Assembly: GCA_011799875.1 (NCBI GenBank)
Contig: CM022299.1
Span: forward strand, 210,434,070 to 210,498,069
Direction of reading: 5' to 3'
DNA: 64,000 nucleotides
From: Thinopyrum elongatum
Lineage: Eukaryota; Streptophyta; Magnoliopsida; Poales; Poaceae
The translations under genes were made by a program, and so were the position numbers. Each line of letters starts with the position of its first letter. The stretch's first letter is position 1. Positions 44,601 through 57,197 of the stretch are shown piece after piece. The notes under the pieces were generated by a model. That model was not told the DNA's origin. It did not search any database and was given only the letters and a program-made list of their open reading frames with translations.

Positions 44601-44831
44601 GAGTTTGAATCCAAGGGACTCGACAAGCATGACTTTGTCCATGTGTCGATCCTTTGAGATTGCAACCCTACCTAGACCCAATACCTTGCTTTTGCCTTTG
44701 TCAGCGTGGGTGATATGCTTCAGATGCGATGGAGATAAAGCAGTGTCCATCAGTAAGCTCTTGTCACCGGTCATGTGATTTGTACATCCACTGTCTAGGA
44801 CCCACTCAGTAGCCTTGGGTGTTTCATCCTA
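41664..44831 (-). pseudogene. Sirevirus copy 2 pol (nearly intact)
   Basis: Open for 987 codons (44774-41811) from the protease through integrase, reverse transcriptase and most of RNase H. A TAG at 44831-44829 stands just before the protease [14 protein letters not shown], where copy 1 has CAG. A TGA at 41810-41808 replaces the CGA seen in copy 1, a C-to-T change at a CpG, and removes the last ~48 residues of RNase H. Catalytic motifs are visible: the protease DSG, integrase [17 protein letters not shown] and RNase [12 protein letters not shown]. This is the best-preserved pol in the window and provides the reference for the deletion in copy 1. Confidence 0.92.
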
Positions 44832-45069
44832 CAGATGAATTAGTGCATCTTACGAACTCATATACTTCAGAGTGAAGAATATGACATCAAATTCATCAGA
44901 CGGAATTTCATCAAATAGTGCAACAGATATATATGTAGCAGTATGAGGACGTGAGAAATGGGTGAATCATTTCTTCATGATTAGCTTGCGTCCTTTCAAG
45001 CATTCTCAGGTCTCCAGCAAACTCTTCAGACGATTAAGTTCGTCTGGAGACCTGACCCTGCATAAGAGA

Positions 45070-47662
45070 TTAGTTCTTTTTATTCACCGCCCACATCTGG
45101 AGGGGTGGCAAAGAGTTCATCATTCTGCTAGCTCCATAAGAGAAAGGTGGCATTGAAGCCAGTGCACTTTGTTTCACAGAAGAGGGGTTAGAGTAAGCAT
45201 ATGAATAAGCAGAGAAATTCTTCGAGGACTTATGAACATAATGATTTGAAGAATAATGCACATATTCACGACTCTTAGAGTTTCCTTGCGAAACAGAAGC
45301 ATTAGCACGATGATGATCATATGAGGAATTCGATCCATATGAAGACTTGGATCCATATGAGGAATTTGATCCACTTGAGGATTTTGATCCATATGAAGAC
45401 TTTGGTCCATATGCAGAATTTGATCTGGGTTTCCTATTCTTCACAGATGGTGTCATGAGAACATTCACGTGAAGACTTTCAATGCACCTTTTGGGAACCC
45501 AGATTTTCTTCATAGGAGGACCGTTCCTGCAGTTAGTTCCAACATATCTAGCAAATACTTCACCATTCTAATTTTTGAACAGCTGATAGTTGGAGTCAAA
45601 TGACTCATCAGATGAATATGAAGATTCACATGTAAAGCCAGATAAAGTGGATGGATCTACGGGAGGTCCTTTTGCAGCAACCCATGTGGTTTTGGGATAC
45701 TGCTCAGGTTTCCAGTAGGTTTCATCTGCATTGAGTTTCCTCTCGAAGGCAATACCCTCTTTCATAGGGTTCCTGTTCAAGATCTGCTTTTTGAGCACAT
45801 CACAAAGAGTCTGATGCCCTTTGAGGCTTTTGTACATGCCTGTCAGATACAATTCCTTCAACCCTACATTTTCGTCAGTAATACTCGTGGTATCCTCAGA
45901 TGACGCAATTTTGACCACAGAGATAGTTGAAGAATTTGCAGCAATAGAAGCATTTGAACATTTAGGTGAACAATTAGCAGATTCACGTTCGATGCATTGC
46001 AAACATGGTGGAATAAATTCTTCCTGAGCGGAACTGATCTGTCGAGCAAGTAATGAATCATTTTCCTTCTGAAGATCTTCATGACTCACCCTTAGCTTCT
46101 CAAGATCTTGCTTTCTCTGAAGAAATTCATACGAAAGCTACTCATGATCGGCTAAGAGTGTTTCATGATGACTTTGAAGATTATCAGACTTAGACTGTAG
46201 TCATTGAAGATTATCAGTTAGAGTTTGAGTTTGACTCATTTCCTCACCCAACATGTCATCGCATTTGTCTAGCTGATTTTGAACCTTTTCCAAAGCCTTT
46301 TGTTGTTTTATGGCAATATTAGCAAGTTTGGAAAAGCTAGGCTTGAGATTTTCATCATATTCATCCTCACTTGATTCAGAGGAGGGATATTTGAGTACCT
46401 TGGCACCTTTTTCTATGAAGCAATAGGTGGGAGCGTAGTCATCATTGCTGTCGTCAGCAGTGTTGGGGAAGTCATTTTCCTCAGTGTTGAAGATGGACTT
46501 GCTGAGGAAAGCAGTAGCGAGAGCTAGGCTCGCCACACCAGAGTCTGACTCCTCAGATTCCTCCTCTTCCTCATTTTCCTCAGATTCAGCTTTAGAGTCC
46601 ATTTCCTTGCCAATGAATGCCGGAGCCTTTTTGGAACTGCTCTTCTTGTGAGATGAAGTCTTTGAAGATTTTGATGATGAGGACTTTGAAGATTTCTTCT
46701 TTTTCTTCGAGTCGTCTGAACTGTCATCCTTGTATTTCTTCTTCTTTGAATCCTTCGACCCTTGAGTACAATCAACCATGTAGTGACCAGGCTTCTTGCA
46801 TTTGTGGCAAGTCCTCTTCTTGTAGTCGCGGGATGAAGAATCTAATCTCACGTCATCATTTCTGGAAGATTTTCCAAAACGGCCACGTCTAGAGAACTTC
46901 TGGAATTTTCTCACGAGCATAGCTAGCTCCTGGCTCAGTTCCTTAGGATCACCAAGGCTGCTATCAGAATCTTCCTGTTCAGATGAGGAAACTGCCTTGG
47001 CCTTCAGAGCACGTGATCTTCCATAGCTCGGCCCGTAGAGGTCTCTCTTCTCAGCTTGTTGGAATTCATGAGTGTTTAGCCTCTCGAGGATATCAGAAGG
47101 ATCTAGTGACTTCTAGTCTCCACATTCTTGAATCATCAGTGCCAGTGTATCGAATGAGGAATCAAGTGATCTTAGGAATTTCTTCACCACCTCATGGTCA
47201 GTGATGTCAGTGGCACCAAAGTGCTTGAATCTCATTTGAGGTGTCAGTGAGGCGATCAAAGGTTTGCTAAACATTTTCATTGTCGAGTCTTTTGAAGCGG
47301 TTGAAGAGATTGCGAAGAACGTCAACCCAAGAATCACGTTGGGTTGAGATTCCTTCATTGACCTTGGACAGCCTATCCCAGATAAGCTTTGCAGACTCCA
47401 AAGCACTCACTCTGCCGTACTGTCCTTTGCTTAGATGGCCACATATGATATTCTTCGCTTGAGAGTCGAGTTGCTTGAATCTCTTCACATCAGCAGCGTT
47501 CATGGAAGGAGTGATGGAGGGAACGCCATTTTCCACAACGTACCAGAGATCATTGTCAATTGCCTCAAAATGCATGCGCGTCTTGTTCTTCCAGTAGGGG
47601 TAGTCCATCCCATCGAAGGTAGGACACCCAGCCGAGACCTTGATCATGCCTGCAGTCAACAT
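45070..47662 (-). pseudogene. Sirevirus copy 2 gag (fragmented)
   Basis: Starts MLTAGMIKVSAG at 47662 and ends at 45070. The frame is broken by a TAG near 47266, frame changes between about 47260 and 46920, a TGA near 46200 and stops near 46090 and 45568. The zinc knuckle CHKCKKPGHYMVDC is intact and followed by a Gln codon region rather than the stop seen in copy 1. The C-terminal part contains diverged SYGSKSS-type short repeats (about 45290-45420), more copies than in copy 1. Confidence 0.88.
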
Positions 47663-47715
47663 AACTAAAACTCCAGGTGGTTAAACCAAAATCACACAGA
47701 ACAAGGGAGTACCTT

Positions 47716-47726
47716 GCTCTGTACCA
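47716..47726 (-). promoter_or_regulatory. Primer-binding site of copy 2 with one-base deletion
   Basis: The minus strand reads TGGTACAGAGC where copy 1 has TGGTATCAGAGC. The missing T interrupts complementarity to initiator tRNA-Met. Confidence 0.85.
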
Positions 47727-47728
47727 AT

Positions 47729-49228
47729 TGAAAGCGCGTTATATCGACTAGAGGGGGGTGAATAGGCGATTTTTACAAATTTGTCACTGAGGAAATACTA
47801 CTTGAGGAATTTGCTAAGTGATGAACTACAAGCAGCGGAATAAGTACTCAGGTGCATGCATAACAAGGCAGTAGCATAGTCATTATGATGAAATGAAACA
47901 TACACAGAGCACAGGTAGTGTGTAAAACAGGATACGCAGGCCAAAGACAAAGTGACTGAAGAAATATGATTGAGGAAATTGAGAAAGTCTTCAGTCAAAT
48001 TCTTCAAACAGTAACGATCAATTTCATCAACACATGAGCGAGGAAATGAAAGGGTTGAGGAAATAGAACCAGTAGCTCGGTGAAGACAATGATTTGGTAG
48101 ACCAGTTCCAACTGATGTGACAGTTGTACGTCTGGTTGGAGCAGCTTGGTATTTAAACTAAAGGACACACAGTCCCAGTACACATAGTCCTTACTGTATT
48201 CTCCTTGAGCCAAGGTCACACAAACCTCTCCCAATCACTCATGGTAAGTCTTCATAGGTGACTTCCAAACCTTCACAGACTTGGTCACTCAGCGATCCAC
48301 AATTCCTCTTGGATGCTCTAGACCATGACGCCTAACCATCTAGAAGATGCACAGTCTTCAAAGGTAGCAAGTGTCGGTTCCACACAGGAACAATCTCTTC
48401 AGTGATGCTCAATCACTTTGGGGTTTTAGGTGTTGGGGTTTTGGGTTTTTCCTCACTGATGATTTTCTCTCAAAGTACTCGGAGGATGGGATGCTCTCAA
48501 TGACAAGTGTCTGTTTCTCTCGGAGCAGCCAACCAGCTAGTGGTTGTAGGGGGCGGCTATTTATAGCCAGGGAGCAGCCCGACATGATAAGACATAAATG
48601 CCCTTCAATGATATGACCGTTAGGTGGATAAGATATTTGGGACAGCTGGCGCGTAGCACAGCAACGATCGGAAATTTGAGCTCTCAAATTCCTCAGGGCT
48701 ATCATGTTCCTCACTTGTAGGCAATCCGCACTGGCGAATTCCTAACTCCTCAGTCAGAACAAATTCCTCAGAGAACAGAAGATCTTCATCTCTGTCACTG
48801 AAGAAATTGACTAAACTGTATGAGATTTCCAATGGCTTCACTCAAAAGGATTGGGTATGTGTAGGCTTTGAGATGAGCATCACTTGGAAACTTTTCCTTA
48901 GTTTTACCTCGACCCTCTTTAACAGTACGGTGTTTCCTATGACTCAAGAAAGAGAAAATTAAACAATAAAAATAAAAGTCTTCATGCTTCATAATCCTCG
49001 CATCAGTATCAATGTCTTCAAGGTCGCACCAATTTCCTCATTTTCAAAGTCTTCAAGAAAACCAAAGTCTTCAACTGAAGACATTCATTTTTAGGGGTCA
49101 ACTTTATTCGTAAATATCAAACTCCTCATAGACTTATAGAACCTGTGTACACTCACAAACACATTAGTCCCTTAACCTATAAGTCTTCAATACACCAAAA
49201 TCACTAAGGGGCACTAGGTGCACTTACA
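47729..49228 (-). repeat. 5' LTR of Sirevirus copy 2
   Basis: 1500 bp, TG..CA on the minus strand, ending CGCGCTTTCA next to the primer-binding site. It is collinear with the split 3' LTR and carries the inverse TATA context GGCTATTTATAGCC near 48555. Confidence 0.95.
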
Positions 49229-50178
49229 GCTTCTCACAAGAAGCCTCATGGTTCCGTTAGGGAACGCGTCACCTTAGGATGAAATGATATTCATTGCCTC
49301 TTCTTGCTTTGAATTTTTGTGTAGTGGCACCATAGACCAACAGGAGTGCCGTGTTAAAATTTGGAATTTTTCTGGGTTCGTTTGGACATTTTTATACATT
49401 AACCAAGTTTTCTAGGCATTTTATGTGCATAATTCAAATTTGAACTATAGGCACATGCTCCAGTGCAGAAAAATGGGTTGAAAAATCAAATGTGTGACCT
49501 TGGGTGCATGCTTAGGTCCCATGCAAGAAATGAGAATGAATTTCAAACACCTCGGCACCGTTGCTCGGCAGCAAACATTGAGATACTTGGTTTTTAAATT
49601 CTAGTAAATCCAAAACTCGTCTGAAATTCATGAAACTTGGCATGCTATCATGGAATGGCACCAACATTCTTTGGTAAAAAATTGTCCCATTTAGGGAAGG
49701 TTTTGGTATATGCTCCTCACAAACTGGAGCTTCTCACAAGAAGCCTTGTGGTTCCGGTAGGGAAAGTGTGTCACCTTTCTGGATGAAGCGACATTCGTTG
49801 CCTCTTCTCACCTTGATTTTTTTTCTAGATACAACATAGACCAACAGGAGTGTTGTGTTTAAAATTGGAAATATTCGGGGTTCGTTTGGACATTTTTATA
49901 CATTAACCGAGTTTTCTAGGCATTTTATGTGCATAATTCAAATTTGAACTATAGGCACATGCTCTAGTGTAGCAAATTGGGTTGAAAAATCATATGTGTG
50001 TCCTTGGGTGCATGCTTAGGTCCCATGCAAGAAATGGGAATGAACTTCAAACACCTCGGGATCGTGGCTTGGCCGCAAACATTGAGATACTTGGTTTTAA
50101 AATTCTAGTAAATCCAAAACTCATCTGAAATTCATGAGACTTGGCATGCTATCAAGGAATGGCACCAACATGCTGTGG
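49229..50178. repeat. ~500-bp tandem array, right units
   Basis: Two units; the landmark TTTGGACATTTTTATAC is at 49381 and 49885 (period 504). Each contains GCTTCTCACAAGAAGCC, a short hairpin; the Sirevirus inserted within such a hairpin. The family is non-coding and unclassified. Confidence 0.85.
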
Positions 50179-50615
50179 TGTTTTTCATGTCCAATTTGAG
50201 AGAAGGCGCATGAATTAACAACCGACAAAGGCATTTTGAAACAAATAGCTCCCACGTTATCATCTCAAACATTTGTATAATTTAAATCGTGGGCGTTCTG
50301 CTAAGCATTCACGTGATGCCATGCGTCACTCTTTTAATGGCTAGGAGGTGTTGTGCGGACAACTGCTTGAGTAGACGGGAGGCATGTGAGTGCAGTCCAC
50401 TACACAGGCTGACCAGGAGGCATGCAAGCAGTCCTCCGCTGCGCAGGCTCACCAGGAAGCGTGCGAGCTGTATGCTGCACAAGCTCACTCGGAAGCAAGC
50501 CCTTTGACTTCCATGGCCGCTCGCCTCACCCCCAACCTCTCCATTAATGGCGCCTAAGCCGCTGTTTAATACGGGCGGCCTTACTCTTCGCCTCCCATTC
50601 CCCTCCCGCAGACCT
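50179..50615. other. Spacer with a short direct repeat
   Basis: Three diverged copies of CAGGCTGACCAGGAGGC begin at 50404, 50444 and 50479. The region otherwise holds no recognisable gene, although it is GC-rich from 50330 on. Confidence 0.5.
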
Positions 50616-51597
50616 TGATATGTCTCCAACGTATCTATAATTTTTTATTATTCCATGTTGTTATATTATCAATCTTGGATGTTTTATATTCATTTACTAG
50701 CAACTTTATATCATTTTTTTGGGACTAACCTATTGACATAGTGCCCAGTGCCAGTTGTTGTTTTCTGCTTGTTTTTTACATCGGAGAACTCAATACCAAA
50801 CGGAGTCCAAATGCCACGAAACTTTTTGGAGAATTTTTTCTGCCCAGAAGACACCCGGGGAGCCCAAGAAGTGCATCAGAGGAGGCCCATGGGTCCCACT
50901 AGGCACCAGGGCACGCTAGAGGCCCCTGGCATGCCCTGGTGGGTAGTGGGGCCCATGGGAGGCTTCTCCACCGACTATCAACTCTATAAATACTCTAAAA
51001 TCCCAAAATACCTGGGGGAGTCAAGAGAAAACAGTTTCCACCGCCGCAAGTTCCAGAACCATGAGATCCAATCTAGAGGCCTTCTCCGGCACTCTACTGA
51101 AGGGGTGAACGATCACGGAGGGGTTCTTCATCAACACCCTTGCCCCTCCGATGATGCGTGAGTAGTTTACAATAGACCTACTGGTCCGTAGGTAGTAGCT
51201 AGATGGCTTCTTCTCTCTTTTTGATCTTCAATACAATGTTCTCCTCGATGTTCTTGGAGATCTATTTGATGTAATGACTTTTTGCGGTGTGTTTGTTGGG
51301 ATCTGATGAATTGTGAGTTTATGATCTGTTCTATCTATGAATATTATCTGAGTATTCTCTGAACTCTTTTATGCATGATCTTTATAGCCTCGTATTTCTT
51401 CTCTGAAACTTTGGTTTGGTTTGGCCAACTAGATTGATTTTTCTTGCCATGGGAAGAGGTGCTTTGTGATGGGTTCGATCTTGCGGTGCTCAATCTCGGT
51501 GACAGAAGGAGACATGACACGCATGTATCGTTGCCATTAAGGATAAAAAGATGGGGTCTATTCCAACAAGAATAGATCTTGTCTACATCATATCATC
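50616..51597 (+). mobile_element. Gypsy-type LTR, 3' part missing
   Basis: Begins TGATATGTCTCCAACGTATC, the start of a very common Triticeae LTR type, with a TATA box CTCTATAAATAC near 50985. It stops at 51597 where another LTR begins, so it was split by that insertion; the remainder is not in the window. Confidence 0.75.
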
Positions 51598-52659
51598 TGT
51601 CAGTGTACACAAACAGGGGTGTTTGTTTCCCCCTGACTTGTGCACAGACTTGTGTGGCCTCCAGGACAAACTAACCTTGCCGGGTACACCAAGCTCAAGA
51701 TTAACAAGACCAGACTAACCAGGGAAGCTTTCAAGAGGGCCTCCCTTGCCGGGCAGGCGAGCTCAGTAGGGCCGAGACTGCGCCCAGGACCAAACCCAAG
51801 CCACCCCGGAAGAGTCTCCAGGGCCACCAAGGCCAAAGCGAGGCTCCAAGACAAGAGCCCGGCAGGCTCCATGCAGCAAACCTCCGCCAAGATGCCACCG
51901 CTCCACCTCATCATACGCTAGTCGCTAATCGGTGCGGTGTCGAGCTCTCAAGTGGCTAGGTGGATCCTGTCAAGCACGTGGCAACCTGCTGGAGAGGAGA
52001 TTAACTTTATTGACACCCGTCCAGATTGCGTGTCACGCTAATAAGGAGAAGAGGGATAAGCGGCACGGCAGGCTTGCCCGGCTTCAACCTCAGCATGACA
52101 CCTAGCAGTGCATTTAATGCACTTTGTCCTAACTGCCAGAGTTATGTATGATGACACTATTAGCTATCTAATCCTACTAGAATGATTGTTTTGCCATTGT
52201 GGTCGCCCCTTAAGCTATAAAAGGAGGCCCGAGGAAACCTAGCAAAGGGTTCAAAACCTTGATCCATCAACACTTGTACACGCGTAGCTTCTCTCCCCGA
52301 GGCACACTTGTCGGGCTTGAGCGCTCCGCGTCTTCGTTATCCTCGAGATCAATCCACCATAGCAGGAGTAGGGTTTTATGCCGCAAAGTGGCCCAAACCT
52401 TGGTAAAAGAGAGTTGTCCATCGTCGTGATGCCCTGTTGTTTCTGCTCTTTGTGCAATCTGACCGTCCCCTTGCCGAACCACAAAGGGGCATCCTTGCAC
52501 CATAGGTGATCGTGCTTCCACGCCGACATCTTTGGCGCGCCAGGTAGGGGGCGTTGCTTGTGCGAATCTAAAGAAATAGCCAGCGCATTGGTCTTCATCA
52601 TCCTTCATGCCACCAGAGGCGTCCAAGAAAGGAACCCATGCACCTGCCAAGATCCGTCG
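51598..52659 (+). mobile_element. Gypsy LTR with primer-binding site, truncated
   Basis: The LTR is 51598-52528 (931 bp, TGTCAGTG..GACA), with TATA box GCTATAAAAGG near 52218. It is followed by the primer-binding site TGGCGCGCCAGGTAGGGG at 52533-52550, used by several Triticeae Gypsy families. Only about 110 bp of internal sequence remain before the next element starts at 52660. Confidence 0.85.
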
Positions 52660-54069
52660 TGATAACCCACAAGTATATGCGATCGCAACAGTTTTCGAGG
52701 GTAGAGTATTCAACCCAAATTTATAGATTCGACACAAAGGGAGCCAAAGAATATTAGTAAGTATTAGCAGTTGAGTTGTCAATTCAACCACACCTAGAGA
52801 TTAAATATCTGCAGCAAAGTGATCAGTAGCACAGTAATATGATAGTTTGATAGCAGCGGCAACAATAATAGTAATGGTAACAGTGGTAGCAATGATCTTG
52901 TAGCAGTTGTAACAGTAGCAATAGCAATAGTAACTTGGCAAGAGCAATATGTGAAAAACTCGTAGGCATTGGATCGGTGAATTCATTGGATAATATTCAT
53001 CATATAACAGTCATAACCTAGGGCGACACAGAACTAGCTCCAGTTCATAAATATAATGTAGGCATGTATTCCGTAAATAGTCATACGTGCTTGTGGAAAA
53101 GAACTTGCATGACATCTTTTGTCCTACCTCCCGTGGCAGCGGGGTCCATAAGGAAACTAAGGGATATTAAGGTCTCCTTTTAATAGAGAACCTGCACAAA
53201 GCATTAACATAGTGAATACATGAACTCCTCAAACTACGGTCATCACCGAAAAGTATCCCAATACTGTCACACTAGGGTTTACGTATCATAACACATAATA
53301 GGTGCATATGACTTGCAAGATCAGATCTAGAACATAGATATAATGGTGAAAACATAAATGGTTTAGATCTGAAATCATGGCACTCGGGCCCTAGTGACAA
53401 GCATTAAGCATAGCAAAGTCATAGCAACATCAATCTCAGAACATAGTGGATACTACGGATCAAGCCCTAACAAAACTAACTCGGTTACATGATGAATCTC
53501 ATCCAACTCCTCACCGACCAGTGAGCCTACGAAGGAATTACTCACTCCAGGTGGGGAGCATCATGGAATTGGTGATGAAGGAGGGTTGGTGATGACGAAG
53601 ACCGAAGATTCCCCTCTCCGGAGCCCCGAACGTGCTCCAGATCTGGCCTCCCGACGAAGAACAGGAGGTGGTGGTGGCTCCGTATCGTGAAACGCAATAA
53701 AACTTCCTCTCTTATTTTTTCCTCCAAAAATAGATATTTATGGAGTTGGAATTAGGGTCTGGGGGGCCACGAGGGCCCCACAACCCACCAGAGCGCGCCT
53801 GGAGGGGGTGGCGCGCCCTGGTGTATCGTGGTCAGCCAGGGCACCCCCTCCGGTGGTTCTTGGTTCCAGTATTTTATATATATTCTGAAATAATTCTCCA
53901 AAAAGATTCGTCCAAATCAGAGAACTTTTATTTCTGCACAAAAAACAACACCATGGTAGTTCTGCTGAAAATAGCGTCAGTCTGGGTTAGTTTCATTCGA
54001 ATCATGCAAATTAGAGTCCAAAACAAGAACAAAAGCATTAGGAAAAGTATATACGACGGAGACGTATCA
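52660..54069 (-). repeat. 3' LTR of the pol-less Gypsy element
   Basis: 1410 bp, starting TGATACGTCTCCGTCG on the minus strand at 54069 and ending at 52660. It includes an imperfect trinucleotide tract near 52855-52935 and a GC-rich block with GGCGCGCC near 53780-53850. Confidence 0.92.
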
Positions 54070-56178
54070 ACTCCCCCAAGCTTAAACATTTGCTTGTCGT
54101 CAAGCAATTTAGTTGACAAACTGAAAGTGATAAAGAAAAACTTTTATGAACTCTTTTGTTCTTGTTTACATATATAGGCTTAAGTAGCACCCAGGTTTTC
54201 AGCAAGGATCATGACTAACCATGTCTACAATAACTCTTAGGAATTATATTAACTCATATTAGTAGCATAAACAACTAGCGAGCAATAATAAAATATCTCA
54301 AATGCAAACACTTTGTCAAAATAATCATGATATAATATAACAATAGTGGTATCTCGCCAACCCTTTTCGAGACGGCAAAACATAAATGCAGAGCACCTCC
54401 AAAGTTCAAGCAGCGACTAAACATTGTAATTCTTGGTACAAAAGATCCAGTCATGATGCATTCAACATTAACTATACACAATGCATGAGGATGACAATAG
54501 TGCTCTCAGGTCTGGCGCTTGTTTGAGAAGGTGATGACTCAACATAAAATTAAATAGATAGTCCCTTCGCAGAGGGAATCCGTGATTTGTAGAGGTGCCA
54601 GAGCTCAAAGCTTAAATCAGAGATAAATATAATTTTGGGAGGTGCACCCTTCCTATCAATGTTACGACCAAGAGTTATCAATATCTTCCATGCAAAACAC
54701 ATTAGCGGCGGTTCCCAAGCGGTAAAAGTAAAGGTTTACTCCCTCTCCACCAACAAACACACTCCACGGCTAGCCGAATCCAAGTGTACCGTCCATACCA
54801 ACAACAGTCCTGGGGGAGTTTTGTTTAATTATTTGCAATTTTTTTATTTTGGGACTGGGCATCCCTATTACCGCGCCTCTCGTGTAAGGACGAGTGAAAA
54901 AACACTCATCATGAGAATACCGCTTAGCATGGAAGATATTGACCACCCCACGTTGCTCCATCAGCGGTCCAGGCACACAAAACAGATGTTCATTTGAAAT
55001 TTTTAGAGGTGGCACATGCAAATTTACTTGGAACGGCAGGGTAATACCGCATATAGGTAGATATGGTGGACTCATCTGGAATAACTTTGGTTTAAGGATT
55101 TTGATGCACAAGCAGTATTCCCGCTTAGTACAGGTGAAGGCTAGCAAATAGGTTGAGAAGCGGCCAGCTAGAGAGCAAAAACGGTCATGAACATGCTTTA
55201 TGAATAATCAACATTGACTACTAGCATGATTAGGATATGAACACCATGAACATAAATATCGTAGAGGCTATGTTGGTTTTGATTCAACTACATGTGTGAA
55301 CATGTGCCAAGTCAAGCCACTTGAAACATTCAGAGGAGGATACCATGTCATCATACTACATCACAATCATTTTAATGAATGTTGACACCCAAGATAAATC
55401 ATTATTCACTCCTAGATACTTAAGCATGGCATGAGAAACTATAATCTCTAATTGTCATTGCAAACATGTTTGATCATAATATGCTGAATCATGGATACTA
55501 GGTTAAACATATTTACAAAAACAAAAACAAGTTGAGTTTATACCCGCTTCTCTCTACCACAGACACTTCATCACATATCGTCATTATTGCCTTTCACTTG
55601 CACGATCGAACGATATGAAAATAATAATAGTGCAAGAGTGCCGTGGACTAAGCTGGAATCTGCAACATTTTATTCAAAAGGAGAAGACAAAGCAGTTTGG
55701 CCTCTGTGTTAGATCAACAATAATGCATATGAGAGCCACTCAACATTTTCATCGTGGTCTTCTCCTTGGTACGACTCAATAAAAAAAAAGAAATTTAGAG
55801 AAACACACTGAAATATTTTTAGAATTTTTAGTTTTTCTTGAAGAAAGCAAATTAAAGAAGGGAAAACAAAAATGAGAAAAACTATTTACACAGGAAAGCT
55901 CCCTACAAGCAAAAGAAGAATCGAGAAATCTTTTTGGGTTTTCTTTTAATACTACTACTAATTTAAACTAGAAAGAAGAACCGAAAAGAAGCGAGAAATA
56001 TTTTTGGGTTTTCTCAAAGTTTTTCAGACACACAAGAAAGTGAGAAAATAAATCTAGCATGGATAGTACAATGAAAAAGTGTGGACACCGACAACTAGAA
56101 TGAAATGTGTGAACAGGAATATAATGTCGGTGGAAATACGTACTCCCCCAAGCCTAGGCTTTTGGCCTAGCTTGGTAA
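54070..56178 (-). other. 3' untranslated region of the pol-less Gypsy element
   Basis: It contains polypurine tract AAGCTTGGGGGAGT directly before the 3' LTR (54083-54070) and a second tract AGGCTTGGGGGAGT at 56155-56142, beside the inverted repeat AAGCCTAGGC. The two kilobases between them hold no supported ORF; the short frames near 54635-55150 carry no domain. Confidence 0.7.
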
Positions 56179-57197
56179 TCACCACCTGTAGTAGCCGTCC
56201 GGATTCACGTGGAAGTGTTGTGGCAGCGGCACTTGAGCATCCCACTCCCGGGGTCCTGCTTTGCGGCTGCCTGATTGTTCTGGTAAGCAACGATGTCCTC
56301 TAGGATGACCCTGTATCCACCCCTGGCAATAGAATCAAATAAAGCATGTGCAAGCAACGTGATAATATCACGGGTATCCACACTGAAAACTAAGTTGTAC
56401 AGAATGTTATCAAATAAAGCAACAACATCAATAAACTGGTGATCCTCCATCGCCTGGTGATCTAGATAAACTCGGGGCAAAGGATAATCATGTTGGCGTA
56501 TCTGAACATTAAAATGACTCGCTAAGCGAGTGGCATAAATACCACCATGAATTTTGCCCTTAGTTCTGTTAAGGTGTAGACGGCGTGCCACAATGGCCCC
56601 TAGGCTAAAGGTGTGATCATTATGTAGTGCACGGCATAAAATGGCGAGGTCGGGTGCACTAAGTACACCGACCTTCTCCCTACCAGTTAAACACTTCACG
56701 ATGAATAAAGCAAAGTAATGCACAGAAGGAAACTGCAAACTAGTGGCAGTGGCATTCGACATGCCTCTCTCATCCCCCACTGTCAAAGTGAGGAGAAAGT
56801 CCTCAAACTCTGCCGGTCTAGGCTCCCTTAGTTCCCCATTAGAAGGGATCAAACAAATGTCACAAAAGTCAGTGAGCGGAATCTGACGGGTTTCAGCGTA
56901 TAAATTAAACCGCACCTCGGGAGGATTGTTCCTACTAAGAAAATGAAAATTTTGCACAAAGGAATTTGCATGGAGGTGGTGTTGGTCACACTCAGCTGCG
57001 AGGAAGTCGGTCAGCCCGGCATTTGCAATGAATTGGGCAAACTCTTGATGGAACCCGACCTCATCCATGAAGGCATTTTGCGACCATTCGCACGGCCGCA
57101 CCTCCGCTGTTCTCGGAGTGTTGAGGTCATTGTCTGATGATTCCCCGATGACTCCCTTAGCATTCTTTTTGGAGGAGAACTTTCTGAAAATACTCAT
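56179..57197 (-). pseudogene. Downstream ORF of the pol-less Gypsy element
   Basis: Starts MSIFRKFSSKK at 57197 and is open for 330 codons to 56205. Motifs include CEWSQNAFMDEVGFHQEF, LPSVHY-like QFPSVHYFALFIVKCL and LHLNRTKGKIHGGIYATRL. A one-base loss near 56250 shifts the frame; the alternative frame ends NPDGYYRW at 56179, a plausible original terminus. The protein is recurrent in Triticeae Gypsy elements but has no proven function. It has no membrane segment and no RT or integrase motif. A gag-like or nucleic-acid-binding role is possible but not shown. The start codon follows an intron-like leader. Confidence 0.7.

Larger units (their letters stand above)
33025..49228 (-). mobile_element. 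Copia/Sirevirus LTR retrotransposon, copy 2 (with nested solo LTR)
   Basis: Perfect 5-bp TSD GCTTC (33020-33024 and 49229-49233). The 5' LTR is 47729-49228, the 3' LTR 33025-36053 interrupted by a solo LTR at 33776-35301. Gene order on the minus strand matches copy 1: gag, protease, integrase, RT, RNase H, internal promoter, extra gene. It keeps the full protease region that copy 1 lost, but has a stop before the protease, a stop near the end of RNase H, frame breaks in gag and in the extra gene, and a one-base deletion in the primer-binding site. LTR sequences form a subfamily distinct from copy 1. Confidence 0.95.

Noticed and set aside
53740..54177. ORFs in the Gypsy LTR (repeated at 63550-63984)
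   Set aside because: They repeat because both LTRs contain them, differ by frame-disturbing changes and carry no domain.
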